64,000 nt of DNA from a bacterium (GTDB taxonomy: Bacteria > Patescibacteriota > Saccharimonadia > Saccharimonadales > UBA4665): the NCBI GenBank assembly GCA_021846445.1, contig JAJZWY010000004.1:1-64000 (forward strand), written 5' to 3'. The position numbers and the translations under genes are program-made. A model generated the notes under the pieces. The model had not been told where the DNA came from and made no database searches. It saw only the letters and a list, made by a program, of their open reading frames with translations. Below, piece by piece: positions 9,778-19,309 of this stretch; positions within the stretch are counted from its first letter, which is position 1, and each line of letters starts with the position of its first letter.

Positions 9778-11100
9778 ATGAATTCCTTATCAAAAGACGA
9801 AATTAAAAATCTCCCATCAGAACCGGGTATTTATTTTTTTTTAGATAATAATCGAAAAATAATCTATATTGGGAAGGCAGCTAATTTAAAAAGAAGAGTA
9901 AATCAGTACTTTTATTCATCGTTAAAAGATTTAAAAACCAAACAGTTAGTTAAAAATATAAGTTCTTTGAGTTTTATTGTCTTAGATTCTGAAATAGATG
10001 CTCTTTTCTTAGAATCGGAGATGATTAAACGATATAAGCCAAAATATAATATTTTACTTCGAGACAATAAATCTTTATGTTATATTCGAATAAATCTTTA
10101 CTCCGCATATCCTAGTGTTAGTATAGTTCGCCAAGTTCTTGATGATAAGGCTAACTATTTCGGCCCCTATTTAAGTGTTCTTCCGATTCGAAAAGCACTT
10201 CGAAGTTTGCGTCAGATTATCCCATTCTATGATTCTTCTAAAAATAGAAATCGAAAAAGGGTTAGTTTGGATTATCATTTGGGTCTTGAACCCGGACTTG
10301 AAGAGGGTAAGACCACTGAGGAAGAGTACCGCAAAAACCTAAGATATTTAATTAAAATCATCCGAGGCAACAAAAAAGCAGTTATTGATTTATTTACTAA
10401 AAAAATGGATCAAGCTACCAAAAATCAAAATTATGAAGAAGCAATAATCTATCGAAATAAGTTATTTTCCCTAAAAGCCTTGGACCAAAAGATTATTTTT
10501 AGCGACAAGGAGTACATTGACATTTCCAAAGACTATGCTTTAGATGAACTAAGGCAATTATTTAGTTTTAAAAAAATACCAAAAAGAATCGAGGGAATTG
10601 ATGTTTCGCATATGTCCGGTACCAATGTGGTTGCCTCAATGGTTGTTTTTATTAATGGTGTTTCAACTCCCAAAGAATATAGAAGGTTCAAAATCAAAAT
10701 TGATCAAAATAACGATTTTTATAATATTTACCAAACCCTCAAAAGACGCTTAACTAAAACACATCTTATAGATTTTGGCTGGCCAGATTTAATTATTATA
10801 GATGGTGGCAAAGGTCAGCTTGAATCGGCTATAAAGGCAAGGGATAGTTTCAATTTGACTATACCTATGATTGGAATTGCTAAGAAGAGAGAACAAATTG
10901 TTGTTTCTAAATATGGTTCGAATCTAAATCTTAATTTAAAATATTTATCGTTCCTTAATGGTTACATGACTGAGACAGAAAAATTTATAGTTATTGATTT
11001 GGACTTAAATACTAATTTGATTAAATTAATTCAGAGAATTCGTGACGAGTCGCATCGTTTTGCGATAACCTACCATAGTTTATTAAAAAACAAAATCTAA
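9778..11100 (+). CDS. uvrC: Excinuclease ABC subunit C, minimal form
   Basis: The dual nuclease that cuts on both sides of a lesion. The GIY-YIG domain is at the N-terminus (GIYFFLDNN..IIYIGKA), the UVR motif that binds UvrB at about residues 205-235, and the RNase H-like nuclease after it (IEGIDVSHMSGTNVVASMVV, IIIDGGKGQL, RIRDESHRFAI). At 440 residues it is far shorter than the usual 600. The cysteine cluster normally found near position 150 is absent (SLDYHLGLEPG), the linker between the UVR motif and the nuclease is shortened, and there is no helix-hairpin-helix. Overlaps the convergent permease by 4 bases. Confidence 0.92.
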   Translation: MNSLSKDEIKNLPSEPGIYFFLDNNRKIIYIGKAANLKRRVNQYFYSSLKDLKTKQLVKNISSLSFIVLDSEIDALFLESEMIKRYKPKYNILLRDNKSLCYIRINLYSAYPSVSIVRQVLDDKANYFGPYLSVLPIRKALRSLRQIIPFYDSSKNRNRKRVSLDYHLGLEPGLEEGKTTEEEYRKNLRYLIKIIRGNKKAVIDLFTKKMDQATKNQNYEEAIIYRNKLFSLKALDQKIIFSDKEYIDISKDYALDELRQLFSFKKIPKRIEGIDVSHMSGTNVVASMVVFINGVSTPKEYRRFKIKIDQNNDFYNIYQTLKRRLTKTHLIDFGWPDLIIIDGGKGQLESAIKARDSFNLTIPMIGIAKKREQIVVSKYGSNLNLNLKYLSFLNGYMTETEKFIVIDLDLNTNLIKLIQRIRDESHRFAITYHSLLKNKI

Positions 11101-12428
11101 TTTCTCTTTAAGCTCCTAGAGAGTGGGCCACTAATTTCGGTATATATTTTAATCAATTCTTGATGAAGAACATGACTATGTAGTTTGTCTCTAAATCTGT
11201 AGATGACTAATCCTAAGAGAATTATTGAAAATCCGATTAAAACATTTAAAAAGGGCATGAACAAAAATTGAATTATTCCAAAAATTGATCCTCCTATGGG
11301 GATAAGTGCCTTTAATTTTTGTTTTGCATCTAAATAGAGTTTAAGAGCTGCAATATTTACTATTATTAGTCCAAATATAGCAGTTATATTGGCAAGACCG
11401 ATAACGGCATCAGTCTTTTTGGTTAGGATTAAAATGGTATATAAAACACCCCCAAAAAGAACACTATAGATGGGGTGTCCTTTATGTTGTTTGGCAAATG
11501 AAGTAGGTACTTCTTTATCTAAAGCCATCCTTACCATTATTTCGGATGAACCCAATATGTTTGCGTTTGCTGAAGATAAAGTACTGATAAGAGCAGCTAG
11601 AACGATCAGAAATTCTCCTATTGGACCAATTAAGTTTTTGGCCGCTACACCAACGCTTGCTTCGTTATAAGTATGGATATGGGCAGATATTAGAGCAATG
11701 ATTACCCCAACGTAGATAACAGTTACAATAAACATACTTGAGATAATGGCAAGAGGAATAGTTTTGGTTGGTTTTTTTATTTCTGATGCAATATTGGTTA
11801 TTACGTTAAATCCCAAAAAAGCAATAAACAAGAATGCACTTGTTGTTAAAATCTGGGTTTGTCCATGTACGGCAAATGGGTGAAGATAAGCTAAGTGAAA
11901 ATTAGCAAATCCAAATCCAATCAGCAAGATTAAGACAGCTACTTTTAGGCTTACTAATAATGTTTCAATCCGTCCAATCTCACTAGCAGGGCCTAAGTTT
12001 ACAAAAGTTAAAATTAGACCAGCCAAAATGGCCCAAATAATGGTTTGGTTATTATGAAATAGAAAATTGCTTAAATATAGCCCAAAAGCATTAAGCACAA
12101 AGGCCGCTCCAATAATTCCAGCCAGATAAAAACTCCAAGAGACCAAAAAAGTCCAAATATGACTTTTTAGGACTTTTCCAACAATAGCATATCCCGAATA
12201 ATGTTGATCACCTTTTTGAGAAGATATTTTAGCAAAAGAAATGGCTGAGAATAAAACCATAATGCCAGCTATTAGAAACGACAGAATAGCTGATGCACCA
12301 GTTTGTTTCAGGGCAAGTCCACTTAACACGAATACTCCACCACCAATCATTGCACCGACAGCAAAAGAAATGCTTGTTATTAAGCCTATTTTTTTATTTT
12401 TTAGCTCTTTAGATTGATTGAATCGCAT
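11097..12428 (-). CDS. APC-family amino acid permease
   Basis: A 443-residue polytopic transporter with about 12 hydrophobic segments. The N-terminal signature KIGLITSISFAVGAMIGGGV is the substrate-binding TM1 of the amino acid-polyamine-organocation superfamily, and the unwound GFNVITNIASEIKKPTKTIP region matches TM6 and the following loop. It likely imports amino acids, which fits an organism with limited biosynthesis. Substrate cannot be inferred. It is divergent from pepP, whose product would release amino acids from peptides. Confidence 0.88.
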   Translation of the reverse strand: MRFNQSKELKNKKIGLITSISFAVGAMIGGGVFVLSGLALKQTGASAILSFLIAGIMVLFSAISFAKISSQKGDQHYSGYAIVGKVLKSHIWTFLVSWSFYLAGIIGAAFVLNAFGLYLSNFLFHNNQTIIWAILAGLILTFVNLGPASEIGRIETLLVSLKVAVLILLIGFGFANFHLAYLHPFAVHGQTQILTTSAFLFIAFLGFNVITNIASEIKKPTKTIPLAIISSMFIVTVIYVGVIIALISAHIHTYNEASVGVAAKNLIGPIGEFLIVLAALISTLSSANANILGSSEIMVRMALDKEVPTSFAKQHKGHPIYSVLFGGVLYTILILTKKTDAVIGLANITAIFGLIIVNIAALKLYLDAKQKLKALIPIGGSIFGIIQFLFMPFLNVLIGFSIILLGLVIYRFRDKLHSHVLHQELIKIYTEISGPLSRSLKRN

Positions 12429-12448
12429 ATAGAGTATATTTTAATAAG

Positions 12449-13642
12449 ATGGAAGCTTTATTGAAAGCAGATTTTTTTGAAAAAAACCGTCATCGTCTTC
12501 TTGACCTATATCCAGATCATATAATTATACTTTCAGGGAATAGTCATGTTCAAAAGAGTCTTGATCAAAATTATCCATTCCACCAGGACAATAATTTCTG
12601 GTATTTTTGTGGCCTAGATTTAGCCGATCTAATTCTAGTTTTTAGTAAAACTACTCAATTTATCATTTTGCCAAAACAAAACAAATATCAACAAATTTTT
12701 GATGGTTTTTTGGATAAAGAACAAATTCAAAGAGTAAGCGGGATTTTCGATGTACTCGATCAATCCAAAGCAGTAGAACGATTAAAGCAGATTTTTAGTA
12801 AAAATCCTAAAGTGGGAACTGTCATATATCCAAAACTAAAATATTTGACCAGATTAAATCAACAGAACCATCTTACTCTAATAAGCTATTTAAAACGAAT
12901 TAAACCAGATATTTCTATTAATAACCTGTCCCAAGGAGTTGCTAGGCTGAGAATGGTTAAATCACCCAAAGAAATTAAATTAATTAATAAAGCCTCAAAA
13001 ATAACTATAGATAGTATTGCTAAAATTGAACAGAACCTTCAGAAATATGTTAGTTCGGATCAAATATCGAAAGATCTTAGAATCAATCTCTTGAAGGATG
13101 GGTCAGATGGATATAGTTTTGATCCCATCATTGCCTCAGGAAGAGATAGTACGATAATCCATTTTAATAAATCAAATAGTGATATTTTAAAAAACAAACT
13201 TCTCTTGTTGGACGTTGGCTGTTTTTATCATAAATATGCTTCGGACATATCCAGGACTATTCCAGTAGGTAGAGTAACTAAAAGAGAAAAAGAAGTTCAG
13301 GCAGCTGTCTTAAGAGTTCAGGCTCAGTTGATTAATTTTTTAGAGCCTGGGAAAAGTTTTAAAGATATTGAAGCATTTAGTAGAAAGCTTATTTTTAGGG
13401 AACTTATTAATTTAAAAATATTAACTAATAAGCAATTTAGTTTAGTCAATAAGTATTATCCACATGCAGTTACTCATTCATTGGGTTTAGATGTTCACGA
13501 TTTTGCAGATTACTCTATTAATTTAACTCCTAATATGGTGATAACAATTGAACCAGGTATCTATCTCCCCACCGAAGGAATAGGGGTAAGATTTGAAGAC
13601 GATATCTTAATCACTAAAAAAGGTTCAAAAATTTTAAGATAA
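12449..13642 (+). CDS. pepP: Xaa-Pro aminopeptidase, M24 family
   Basis: A cytoplasmic metallopeptidase that removes N-terminal residues preceding proline. Residues 1-160 form the creatinase-like N-domain (YPFHQDNNFWYFCGL). The catalytic pita-bread domain follows, with the metal ligands visible as LLDVGCFYHKYASDISRT (two Asp), HSLGLDVHD (His), ITIEPGIY (Glu) and GVRFEDD (Glu). The length of 397 residues is normal for short members. A TTTAAT-like -10 about 6 bases upstream of ATG suggests a leaderless message. Confidence 0.9.
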   Translation: MEALLKADFFEKNRHRLLDLYPDHIIILSGNSHVQKSLDQNYPFHQDNNFWYFCGLDLADLILVFSKTTQFIILPKQNKYQQIFDGFLDKEQIQRVSGIFDVLDQSKAVERLKQIFSKNPKVGTVIYPKLKYLTRLNQQNHLTLISYLKRIKPDISINNLSQGVARLRMVKSPKEIKLINKASKITIDSIAKIEQNLQKYVSSDQISKDLRINLLKDGSDGYSFDPIIASGRDSTIIHFNKSNSDILKNKLLLLDVGCFYHKYASDISRTIPVGRVTKREKEVQAAVLRVQAQLINFLEPGKSFKDIEAFSRKLIFRELINLKILTNKQFSLVNKYYPHAVTHSLGLDVHDFADYSINLTPNMVITIEPGIYLPTEGIGVRFEDDILITKKGSKILR

Positions 13643-13675
13643 ACTACTTACTTTTTATGTTAGAATTTATGCTAG

Positions 13676-14035
13676 ATGAAGAATCCTTTAGTTCGTTTCT
13701 TAGTTCGTTGGCTTGTTTGTTCATTGGGTTTATTTATAACTTCTGGATTTTTAGCTAACTCAATTACATTTCAGGATAGGACCATTGATATTATTATTGG
13801 AGGTCTAGTTCTGGCAATTATTAATACATTCTTGAAACCAATTCTGGTACTTTTATCTTTGCCTGCTATAGTTTTTAGCCTTGGTTTGTTTATGATTATA
13901 GTTAATGGAATAACTGTATTTTTAGCTTCAAAATTGTATACACCACTTCATTTAGCAAATTTTTGGGTAGCAATATTTGCAGGTATGGTCATTGGCCTGG
14001 TAAACTATTTAGTAGTAACTATATTGGAGAGATAA
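13676..14035 (+). CDS. Four-helix membrane protein, phage holin family IV type (PF04020-like)
   Basis: A 119-residue protein with four hydrophobic helices, including LGLFITSGFLANSI, IIIGGLVLAIINTFLKPILV and VAIFAGMVIGLVNYLVV. The NTFLKPIL motif after helix 2 is typical of the widespread family annotated as mycobacterial four-helix phage holin; most members are not phage genes and have no proven role. Ends 3 bases before secG, so co-expression with secG is likely. Confidence 0.8.
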   Translation: MKNPLVRFLVRWLVCSLGLFITSGFLANSITFQDRTIDIIIGGLVLAIINTFLKPILVLLSLPAIVFSLGLFMIIVNGITVFLASKLYTPLHLANFWVAIFAGMVIGLVNYLVVTILER

Positions 14036-14038
14036 GCT

Positions 14039-14254
14039 ATGAATGTTTTTAATTATATAACTATCGGATCAGTTATCTTGATGACACTATTAATATTGGT
14101 TCAGACAAGGGGTGCTTCCCTGGGTGCAGGTTTAGGTAGTTCGGGGGAAGTGAATACAACTAGAAGAGGGACAGATAAGACTATTTTCCAGTTTACAATA
14201 ATTACTGCAATAATTTTTTGTATGTCCTTAGTTTTAGGTGTAATTCAAAAATAA
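14039..14254 (+). CDS. secG: Protein translocase subunit SecG
   Basis: A 71-residue accessory subunit of the SecYEG export channel. It has two hydrophobic helices flanking the conserved cytoplasmic loop QTRGASLGAGLG with SGEVNTTRRGTDK. Small size, two-helix layout and loop are all typical. GGAGAG upstream is the ribosome binding site. It sits in a tight run with the upstream holin-like gene and the downstream substrate-binding protein. Confidence 0.9.
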   Translation: MNVFNYITIGSVILMTLLILVQTRGASLGAGLGSSGEVNTTRRGTDKTIFQFTIITAIIFCMSLVLGVIQK

Positions 14255-14266
14255 TCTAAAAAGCTA

Positions 14267-16051
14267 ATGAAGATAAATCGACTTTTAAAAAAGTTGGATA
14301 GAAAACTGAATAGTCAACTAAGTAATCTTTATGCGCTTAATCCTATTATTGAGAGAGCTTTAGATAAATATTTTTTCAAAAAAATTGGGAAGCTATTTAC
14401 TGGATCGAGACTAATTAGTAGTTGGCTATTTTTGGTTATTATTATGATTGTTGTTTTATCAACCCAAACCTATTTATTAAGAGATTATTATCAGACACTT
14501 AGTTATTTGCCGGGGGGAAGTTATAGTGTCGGTATTTTAGGAACATTTTCGACGGTAAATCCAATTTATGCTAGTTCAGAATTTGATAGTGCAATTTCTA
14601 GATTAATTTTTGCTCCTCTATTTAGCTACAATGATAAAAATCAATTAATACCTGCACTTGCTTCTAGTTATTCTGTTAATAATTTAGGCAATGTTTACAC
14701 AGTTCATTTAAAGAAAGGATTGATTTGGCAGGATAATTATCCAATAACATCCCAGGATGTAGTTTTTACTTATACAACAATTCAAAACCCAAATGCTCAA
14801 TCTCCCCTATTTTCAAGTTGGTGGGGGATCAAAATTAAAGCTCTTGGGAAATATACGGTCCAGTTTAGTCTACCCGATGCCTTAGCCTCCTTTCCGGAAC
14901 AATTAACGACAGGTATTTTGCCTTATCATTTATTAGCCAATGTGTCCCCTTCAGAACTTCGATCAGCTTCTTTTAATACCACTAATCCGATTGGTTCTGG
15001 ACCCTTTAGGTGGCAAACAATTTCCATTATTGGCAATTCTCCAACTAATGCAATCGTAAATATTAGATTGAGTCCATTTAGCCATTATTGGCAGGGAGAT
15101 CCTAAATTGGGGAGTTTTAGTATAATTGCCTATGCAAATAAACAGGATTTGATTAATGATTTTGTTGGAGGTAACTTAAATGCCGTAATTGGGTTAAATA
15201 GTATACCGCAAAGTATTCAAAAGGTCTCTAACCTAAAAATATATAATTTCATTTTAACTTCAGGAGTTTATTTGTTTTTTAAAACATCTTCCGGTATTTT
15301 GGCTGATCAACAAGTCCGTTCGGCACTTTTACAAAGTATAGATGTTAATAAGATAATTCAGAGCTTGGGTTATACAACTCATGCCGTTAACGAACCACTT
15401 TTAGAAGGACAGTTAGCCTATAATTATGCTTATCATCAAGCATCATATAATTTAAAAAATGCGCAAAGTATTCTATCTTCAGATGGTTGGGTCTTAAATA
15501 AAAAAGGTATTAGAGAAAAAAATAATCAAGAGCTTAGCTTTAATTTGGTTGTTCCAAGCTATAACTCAGAATATCTGAAAGTTGCGTCAGAAATTAAGAA
15601 AGATTTCTCAAAATTAGGGGTAGTTTTAATTCTAGATCCTCTAGATTCTACTGAATTTAATAACGTTCTTAATTCTCATCAATACAATTCGATACTTTAT
15701 GGAATATCAATAGGTATTGATCCAGATGTTTTTGTCTACTGGGATTCATCTCAAGCATCAATTCAGTCAACAACTCATTTAAATTTATCTGAATATAGTA
15801 ATCCAAACGCTGATTTATCTCTCGAGGAAGGTCGAACAAGATTAAACCCAAAACTCCGAGTTATTGAATACAAAGGACTTTTAGAGGCTTGGCAAAAAGA
15901 TGTTCCGGCAGTTGGTCTTTACCAACCTAGAGTCCTATTTATTAGTCATGGGCATGTAAGGGGGATGGATAACATGCTTATTAATAGTAGTAGTGGGATA
16001 TTCAACGATGTATCTAAATGGGAGATATTGAAGGGCTATGTTAGCGATTAA
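14267..16051 (+). CDS. Membrane-anchored ABC solute-binding protein, family 5 (peptide)
   Basis: A 594-residue extracytoplasmic binding protein of the oligopeptide (DppA/OppA) type. About 50 cytoplasmic residues precede one membrane segment (SWLFLVIIMIVVLSTQTYLL), so it is anchored by a helix rather than by a lipobox. The family 5 pattern is clear: TVNPIYASSEFDSAISRLIF near the start, HLKKGLIWQDNYPITSQDVV, and DQQVRSALLQSIDVNKII. No permease or ATPase partner is adjacent. It may have become a stand-alone receptor or use a transporter elsewhere. Confidence 0.88.
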   Translation: MKINRLLKKLDRKLNSQLSNLYALNPIIERALDKYFFKKIGKLFTGSRLISSWLFLVIIMIVVLSTQTYLLRDYYQTLSYLPGGSYSVGILGTFSTVNPIYASSEFDSAISRLIFAPLFSYNDKNQLIPALASSYSVNNLGNVYTVHLKKGLIWQDNYPITSQDVVFTYTTIQNPNAQSPLFSSWWGIKIKALGKYTVQFSLPDALASFPEQLTTGILPYHLLANVSPSELRSASFNTTNPIGSGPFRWQTISIIGNSPTNAIVNIRLSPFSHYWQGDPKLGSFSIIAYANKQDLINDFVGGNLNAVIGLNSIPQSIQKVSNLKIYNFILTSGVYLFFKTSSGILADQQVRSALLQSIDVNKIIQSLGYTTHAVNEPLLEGQLAYNYAYHQASYNLKNAQSILSSDGWVLNKKGIREKNNQELSFNLVVPSYNSEYLKVASEIKKDFSKLGVVLILDPLDSTEFNNVLNSHQYNSILYGISIGIDPDVFVYWDSSQASIQSTTHLNLSEYSNPNADLSLEEGRTRLNPKLRVIEYKGLLEAWQKDVPAVGLYQPRVLFISHGHVRGMDNMLINSSSGIFNDVSKWEILKGYVSD

Positions 16052-16070
16052 AGACAGTCTAGGAAATTAT

Positions 16071-16157
16071 GCGGGTATGGTGGAATTGGTAGACACACTA
16101 GCTTCAGGGGCTAGCGACATTTTTGTCATGGAGGTTCAAATCCTCTTACCCGCACCA
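16071..16157 (+). tRNA. tRNA-Leu(CAG)
   Basis: Class II tRNA with a 7-bp acceptor stem (GCGGGTA/TACCCGC), a long variable arm, a 7-base anticodon loop TTCAGGG between CTAGC and GCTAG, and encoded CCA. Reads CUG. Confidence 0.96.
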
Positions 16158-16212
16158 CTACTAAATATAAAAATAAGCTATTATGATGGTTTAGGATTAG
16201 ACAATCTGTTAC

Positions 16213-16218
16213 TATAAT
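16213..16218 (+). promoter_or_regulatory. -10 box of the VIT1-like gene
   Basis: A perfect TATAAT lies 5 bases before the GTG start at 16223, implying a message with little or no leader. No clear -35 box is seen. Confidence 0.55.
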
Positions 16219-16222
16219 AATT

Positions 16223-16906
16223 GTGCAACACGAAGAACCACACAAAAAAAATAATAGATTGGCTGACGTTATCCTTGGTGGTCAAGATGGTTTAGTTAGT
16301 ATACTTGGTCTTTTACTTGGATTGGCTGCTTCAACCAAATCTACTCGTATTATAGTGGCGGGTGGTTTGGCCACAATTTTGGCTGAAACACTGTCTATGG
16401 CTGCAGTGGCCTATACATCAAAAATGGCAGATCGGGAACATTACGAAGCCGAGCGACTTCGCGAAATTCAAGAGGTTAAAGAAGTACCTGAAATAGAGCG
16501 CCAAGAGATAGTAGATATTTATTCAGCTAAAGGTTTTAGTGGTAAGTTACTTGACGACATTGTTAACCATATAACGTCAGACCATGAACTTTGGATAGAT
16601 ACTATGATGAAAGAAGAGCTTGATCTATTGCCAGTAATTAAACGGGATGTTTATGTTTACAGTTTAACTGTAGGTATCTCAACTTTTAGCGGTGCTATGT
16701 TACCACTTATACCATTCTTTTTCCTCGGAGTTCAAGTCGCCCTAATAGCGGCTTTAATTCTTGCAATCATTGTTCTAGCAACTGTTGGTGTTTACAAAGC
16801 TAGAATGACATTAGGTAACCCATTAAAAGGTATCCTACAGATGGTAACAATTGGTATGGGAGCAGCGATAGCAGGTTATTTAATTGGGCTGTTATTTAGA
16901 GCTTAG
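16223..16906 (+). CDS. VIT1/CCC1-family metal transporter
   Basis: A 227-residue membrane protein of the vacuolar iron transporter family, which moves Fe2+ or Mn2+ out of the cytosol. Helix 1 carries LADVILGGQDGLVSILGLLLG, the characteristic motif with the conserved Asp and Gly. Helix 2 and the following acidic segment (DREHYEAERLREIQEVKEVP) match the cytoplasmic metal-binding extension. GTG start with a TATAAT box 5 bases upstream. Stands alone between tRNA-Leu and the FAD oxidase. Confidence 0.85.
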   Translation: MQHEEPHKKNNRLADVILGGQDGLVSILGLLLGLAASTKSTRIIVAGGLATILAETLSMAAVAYTSKMADREHYEAERLREIQEVKEVPEIERQEIVDIYSAKGFSGKLLDDIVNHITSDHELWIDTMMKEELDLLPVIKRDVYVYSLTVGISTFSGAMLPLIPFFFLGVQVALIAALILAIIVLATVGVYKARMTLGNPLKGILQMVTIGMGAAIAGYLIGLLFRA

Positions 16907-17144
16907 TAAAACGAGCTGAGTCGTACTTCCTCAAATTGTCCAACAGATTAGAGATAGTTTAGTTATTTTTTGGATGATCGTCAAAAGAACTTTGGGATAG
17001 GCCTCTATTGTAGGTTAACAGATTTAATGTTTTTAGGGCTTATATGCTAACTTTTTGAGGTCAGAAAAAATAAAAACAAACCTTAGCTTTCTTATAAGGT
17101 TATGCTATTATTAAATTATCTTCTAAACAAAGGACATTTTGAGT

Positions 17145-18785
17145 ATGAGTAAAATTGCCCATTATCTACAGGAGCATCTAACTGGGGAAGTTATGTTTTC
17201 TGCCGATGCGAGGGATTATTTTTCGAAGGATTCTTCTATCTTCAATATCCCCCCCGCGGTAATAGTTTACCCAAGAAACGAAAATGATATAAGAAAGGTA
17301 GCAAGATTTTCTTGGCAACTTGCGCAGAGGAATAGGATATTTCCAATTACGGCAAGAGGTTCGGGCACTGATACTACCGGTGGGGCTTTAGGGACAGGAA
17401 TTATAATTGTTTTCCCGGCACATTTACATCAAATTTTAGAATTAGATTCCAAAAGCGGTGATTTATCTGTTGAGGCAGGCACTAACTTTGGTAAACTTCA
17501 ACAGGCTCTTCAAACACATGGACTATTTATTCCAGCCTATCCATCTTCAATAGAATACTCAACAGTTGGTGGGGCAATTGCCAATAATGTAAGTGGTCCA
17601 AAATCTCATAAATATGGCCCAATTGTTAATTTCGTGAAAGGACTAAGAGTTGTGTTGGCGAACGGAGAAATTATTGATACTCAGAGATTAAGTAAAAAAG
17701 AACTTAATAAAAAATTAGGGCTTTCTTCGTTCGAAGGTGAAATCTATAGGCTACTTGACACTTTAATAGAAGAAAACAGGGAATTAATAAAAAGATCGAA
17801 ACTAAATTTAACACGTAATAATTCTGGATATAATATTTATGACGTTAAAAAAGACGATGGGTCCTTTGATCTAACTCCCCTAATCGTAGGTAGTCAGGCA
17901 ACTCTAGGTATAGTTACTGAAGTGAATTTTAGTAGCGAAAAATACACCCCAGACTCTACTTTGATGATGATCTCAGTTGATGATTTAGATAATCTTCAGC
18001 ATATTATTAACGAATTAAACAAATCAAAGAATTGGCCCTGCTCCATTGAAGTTGTTAACCGGGGATTATTGGAGGCTGTCGGGAAAATTAATCCAAACCA
18101 ACTAAAAAACAGTTTAGCCACCCCTTATCCAGAATATCTCCTTTTTGTAGAGTATGATATTTCAAATGACCATCACCAAAAGAAAGCTGTTAAGGCCCTA
18201 CTTAAACTAGTTTCTCGTCTTGGTCTTGAAGCTAGAGTTGAGACTGAGCCGGAATTAAAACAAGAGCTAGTAAAAATCTTGGAATGTTCATCAACCTACT
18301 TAGGGAATAATGATGGTCTTAGAAAGGCGCTACCAATTATTGACGATAGTGTCGTTCCTCCCAACCAACTAGCTACCTTGATTACAGAAGTTACCGAGAT
18401 TTTTAAAAAAGTTAGTCTGGGTGATATTGCCATATGGGGACATGCTGGTGATGGCAATATCCATATTCAACCTCATCTAGATTTATCACAAGTTGGTGAT
18501 CGTCAGAAAGCATTTAAACTTCTTAATGAATATTACGATCTAGTGATTAATTTAGGTGGCTCAATTTCCGGAGAGCACAACGATGGAAGACTAAAAACCC
18601 CTTATCTAAAAAAACTTTATGGTGATGAAATATATGAATTGATGACTAAAGTTAAACAAATTTTTGATCCATTAAATATCCTAAACCCAGGTGTAAAATT
18701 TGGAACATCAGAAGAAGAGGTTAAAAACTTGATCGGTAAAGACTATAACTTAGCTAACCTCTATACTTATTTACCTAGAACATAA
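17145..18785 (+). CDS. FAD-linked oxidase, D-lactate/glycolate dehydrogenase type
   Basis: A 546-residue flavoenzyme oxidising a 2-hydroxy acid. ATG 17145 is preferred over TTG 17139 because AAAGGA lies 11 bases before it. The FAD-binding (PCMH) half contains the pyrophosphate-binding ARGSGTDTTGGALG and the segment STVGGAIANNVSGPKSHKYG. The C-terminal half has the catalytic signature GHAGDGNIHIQPHLD and GEHNDGRLKTPYL, ending in DPLNILNPGVKFG. No iron-sulfur C-terminal domain is fused. Substrate (D-lactate, glycolate or a related acid) is not resolvable here. Confidence 0.87.
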   Translation: MSKIAHYLQEHLTGEVMFSADARDYFSKDSSIFNIPPAVIVYPRNENDIRKVARFSWQLAQRNRIFPITARGSGTDTTGGALGTGIIIVFPAHLHQILELDSKSGDLSVEAGTNFGKLQQALQTHGLFIPAYPSSIEYSTVGGAIANNVSGPKSHKYGPIVNFVKGLRVVLANGEIIDTQRLSKKELNKKLGLSSFEGEIYRLLDTLIEENRELIKRSKLNLTRNNSGYNIYDVKKDDGSFDLTPLIVGSQATLGIVTEVNFSSEKYTPDSTLMMISVDDLDNLQHIINELNKSKNWPCSIEVVNRGLLEAVGKINPNQLKNSLATPYPEYLLFVEYDISNDHHQKKAVKALLKLVSRLGLEARVETEPELKQELVKILECSSTYLGNNDGLRKALPIIDDSVVPPNQLATLITEVTEIFKKVSLGDIAIWGHAGDGNIHIQPHLDLSQVGDRQKAFKLLNEYYDLVINLGGSISGEHNDGRLKTPYLKKLYGDEIYELMTKVKQIFDPLNILNPGVKFGTSEEEVKNLIGKDYNLANLYTYLPRT

Positions 18786-18914
18786 AAACTTAGTATTTTT
18801 AAGTCTATGGTAAGCATAAAAAGGTTGGCTTTAATCAATGTGCTCTATAGCTAAAAACAATTACCTACGGAGTGAATCATCCAGGTTCTTAATTACGGTT
18901 ATTTGAAATTATGC

Positions 18915-19003
18915 TGGTGCGCGGGAGAGGACTTGAACCTCCACGCTCTTTAAGGAGCACAGCCACCTCAAGGCTGCGTGTCTACCAATTCCACCACTCG
19001 CGC
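18915..19003 (-). tRNA. tRNA-Leu(GAG)
   Basis: Reverse-strand class II tRNA with a long variable arm, anticodon loop TTGAGGT between CAGCC and GGCTG, and encoded CCA. One A-C mismatch occurs at the sixth acceptor pair. Confidence 0.94.
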
Positions 19004-19109
19004 TTGTTTAATACCTATTAATTATATATTATTTCTTTAATTTAGGTGAATATTCTAATACATTTTTTAGTACAAATATGCTATTATTCTAGGGTGTTTT
19101 TTAAATTAT

Positions 19110-19186
19110 GGGTGATTAGCTCAGTTGGCTAGAGCGTCTCGTTTACACCGAGAGGGTCGGGGGTTCGAGTCCCTCATCACCCACCA
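19110..19186 (+). tRNA. tRNA-Val(TAC)
   Basis: Cloverleaf with acceptor GGGTGAT/ATCACCC, anticodon loop TTTACAC, D loop containing GG and T loop TTCGAGT, encoded CCA. Conventional structure. Confidence 0.96.
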
Positions 19187-19200
19187 ACCAAAATCTATAT

Positions 19201-19276
19201 GGCGCTTTAGCTCAGTTGGTAGAGCAGAGGCTTGAAGAGCCTTGTGTCCCCAGTTCGAGTCTGGGAGGCGCCACCA
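19201..19276 (+). tRNA. tRNA-Phe(GAA)
   Basis: Starts 14 bases after tRNA-Val, probably one transcript. Acceptor GGCGCTT/AGGCGCC, anticodon loop TTGAAGA, D loop GG and T loop TTCGAGT, encoded CCA. Confidence 0.96.
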
Positions 19277-19309
19277 CTATGACAGCTATGGGTGTTTTTG
19301 AGAACTCCT

